In this document: piece by piece, positions 5,480-5,749 of the stretch | How positions within the stretch are numbered: the stretch's first letter is position 1 | Layout: each line of letters begins with the position of its first letter | Assembly: GCA_021107335.1 (NCBI GenBank) | Contig: JAIOSZ010000114.1 | Location: forward strand, 1 to 5,749 | DNA: 5,749 nt | Direction of reading: 5' to 3' | Origin: Desulfuromonadaceae bacterium | GTDB lineage: Bacteria; Desulfobacterota; Desulfuromonadia; Desulfuromonadales; Syntrophotaleaceae | The notes under the pieces: model-generated | What the model was told of the DNA's origin: nothing | Database searches by the model: none | Seen by the model: only the letters and a program-made list of their open reading frames with translations | Made by a program: the position numbers and the translations under genes

Positions 5480-5749
5480 CTATTCGGTGTGTTGGCTGCG
5501 GTCGCCAGCGAGAATCGCTGCTACGGTCCGTTGCGCAGCACTGACACAGTCGTTCAGGCCGATGCCGAAAAAGGCATTGCCGGTAAAGAACAGGCCGGGA
5601 TAACGGGCGCTGCGCTGCTGCAAGTCTTGCAGTCGCTGCCCGTGACCGACCCGATATTGGGGAATAGCCTGGCGATGGCGGAATACCTGCACAAAGTCAG
5701 GCTCAGCTTCGATGCCCATCGTCTGCCTCAACGCAGCTCTGGTTTCGTG
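5480..5749 (-). CDS. hemG: Protoporphyrinogen oxidase, C-terminal part (cut by window edge)
   Basis: The last 89 codons of a gene entering from the right, open to the window edge and stopping in TAG at 5480. Recognisable C-terminal features of the FAD-dependent (HemY/HemG-type) enzyme are the RQTMGIEAEPDFVQV strand, AIPQYRVGHGQRL, then YPGLFFTGNAFFGIGLNDCV, the segment that closes the FAD site, followed by a final helix. This family oxidises protoporphyrinogen IX to protoporphyrin IX in heme synthesis, usually at the inner membrane. The gene name varies: hemY in Bacillus, often hemG in automatic annotation; it is unrelated to the flavodoxin-like E. coli HemG. About 35 bases separate it from ylqF, suggesting an operon. 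A start codon is not in the window; an internal TTG at 5731 is not a start because the homology continues upstream of it. Confidence 0.9.
   Translation of the reverse strand, partial: HETRAALRQTMGIEAEPDFVQVFRHRQAIPQYRVGHGQRLQDLQQRSARYPGLFFTGNAFFGIGLNDCVSAAQRTVAAILAGDRSQHTE

Overview
The window reads as chromosomal DNA of a Gram-negative bacterium of medium GC. The lineage is inferred. A BaeS/BaeR envelope-stress two-component pair, a circularly permuted RbgA/YlqF GTPase and a FAD-type protoporphyrinogen oxidase together would fit Desulfuromonadota/deltaproteobacteria or a related proteobacterial group. No rRNA, tRNA, CRISPR array or complete mobile element is visible.

Layout. Bases 1-137 hold no complete gene; the leftmost ~59 bases may be the edge of an insertion sequence (weak). 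Three minus-strand genes follow. They are a small secreted protein with two cysteines (138-401), an acidic EF-hand protein with two canonical calcium loops (629-1090), and an OmpR/PhoB-class response regulator (1251-1940). That regulator has an RstA-like DNA-binding domain but a receiver that has lost its acidic pair and its conserved lysine. A strong Rho-independent terminator (501-556) separates the small secreted protein from the EF-hand gene, so they are probably separate transcripts. A ~400-base divergent intergenic region (1941-2341) leads to baeS (2342-3802) and baeR (3771-4442) on the plus strand, which overlap by 32 bases. A 19-bp perfect inverted repeat (4543-4586) is a bidirectional terminator shared with the converging minus-strand pair ylqF (4605-5444) and hemG (5480-5749, cut by the window edge).

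How the genes may work together. BaeS and BaeR are a complete sensor and regulator pair. The divergent regulator has no adjacent kinase and a degenerate receiver. It lies upstream of a predicted calcium-binding protein and a small exported protein. A working idea is an envelope- or calcium-linked regulatory module in which BaeSR and/or the atypical regulator control the two small genes. A 10-bp-periodic direct repeat upstream of the EF-hand gene is a candidate operator. This link is inference from neighbourhood only. ylqF (ribosome assembly) and hemG (heme synthesis) are housekeeping genes and mark the chromosomal flank.

Several annotated starts were moved inward from upstream TTG codons to ATG codons with better Shine-Dalgarno spacing or family alignment. 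The baeS start remains ambiguous.
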